In this document: positions 7,985-8,206 of the stretch, piece after piece
How the letters are laid out: every line of letters starts with the position of its first letter
Position numbering within the stretch: the first letter of the stretch is position 1
Origin: Micavibrio sp. UBA2020
GTDB taxonomy: Bacteria; Pseudomonadota; Alphaproteobacteria; Micavibrionales; UBA2020
Reading direction: 5' to 3'
DNA length: 8,206 nt
Assembly: GCA_002334985.1 (NCBI GenBank)
Contig: DDBY01000233.1
Span: 1-8,206, forward strand
The notes under the pieces: generated by a model
Databases searched by the model: none
The model's input: only the letters and a program-made list of their open reading frames with translations
Told to the model about the DNA's origin: nothing
Translations under genes and position numbers: made by a program

Positions 7985-8206
7985 ATGACGACCAAGCTCC
8001 CCATCACCGCCGAAGGTTATGCCCGCCTTGAAGAAGAAATCAAACACCTCAAGTCCGTGGAGCGTCCTGCCGTCATCGAGGCGATTGCCGAAGCGCGTTC
8101 GCACGGCGACCTGTCTGAAAACGCCGAATACGCCGCCGCGCGCGAACGCCAGAGCTTTATCGAAGGCCGCATCGCCGACCTCGAAGACCGCCTGTCGCGC
8201 GCCGAT
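7985..8206 (+). CDS. greA: Transcription elongation factor GreA (3'-truncated by window edge)
   Basis: 74 codons are visible from ATG 7985 to the window end; GreA is about 158 residues, so roughly half is present. GreA enters the RNA polymerase secondary channel and stimulates cleavage of backtracked transcripts. The start [18 protein letters not shown] fits the family N-terminus, followed by [18 protein letters not shown] and the tip motif [10 protein letters not shown]. In that motif D42 and E45 correspond to the E. coli acidic tip residues D41 and E44 that act with the polymerase Mg ions. The visible part is the N-terminal coiled coil up to its second helix; the C-terminal FKBP-like domain is outside. 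An in-frame ATG at 7973 would add four residues (MTKD) but lacks ribosome-binding spacing. Placement after carB resembles the carB-greA order I associate with alphaproteobacteria. Confidence 0.97.
   Translation, partial: MTTKLPITAEGYARLEEEIKHLKSVERPAVIEAIAEARSHGDLSENAEYAAARERQSFIEGRIADLEDRLSRAD

Overview
The window reads as chromosomal DNA from a moderately GC-rich proteobacterium, most likely an alphaproteobacterium. The basis is the style of the CarB and GreA proteins and the carB-greA gene order. No rRNA, tRNA or phylogenetic marker beyond CarB and GreA is present, so the order is open; a free-living or Micavibrio-like lineage is only a guess. Everything recognisable is on the plus strand, coding density is very high, and I see no insertion sequence, phage gene, CRISPR array or tRNA.

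Layout: positions 1-2159 hold the 3' part of a polytopic membrane protein fused to a spermidine-synthase-like Rossmann domain (start lies upstream). Four bases later a second, complete paralogue of the same architecture runs 2164-4473. After 33 bases with a clear ribosome binding site comes a complete carB (4507-7791), the large subunit of carbamoyl-phosphate synthase. A 193-base gap (7792-7984) contains two inverted repeats, one of them a long imperfect hairpin with a GCAA tetraloop. The window ends inside greA, the transcript-cleavage factor (7985 to the edge).

How the genes relate: carB makes carbamoyl phosphate for pyrimidine and arginine synthesis, and greA is housekeeping. The two membrane proteins are the accessory part. 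They belong to the family usually annotated 'fused MFS/spermidine synthase', whose biochemical role is not established as far as I know. Their SAM-type fold is intact, but the GGGDGG element of true aminopropyltransferases is replaced by GLGxG, so polyamine synthesis should not be assumed. They sit directly upstream of carB, where carA is often found, and their tight spacing suggests co-transcription with carB.

I did not find a clearly new defence or mobile system. The points most worth a second look are the tandem paralogue pair with its altered active site, a 42-base perfectly identical block shared by the two copies, and the structured carB-greA gap.
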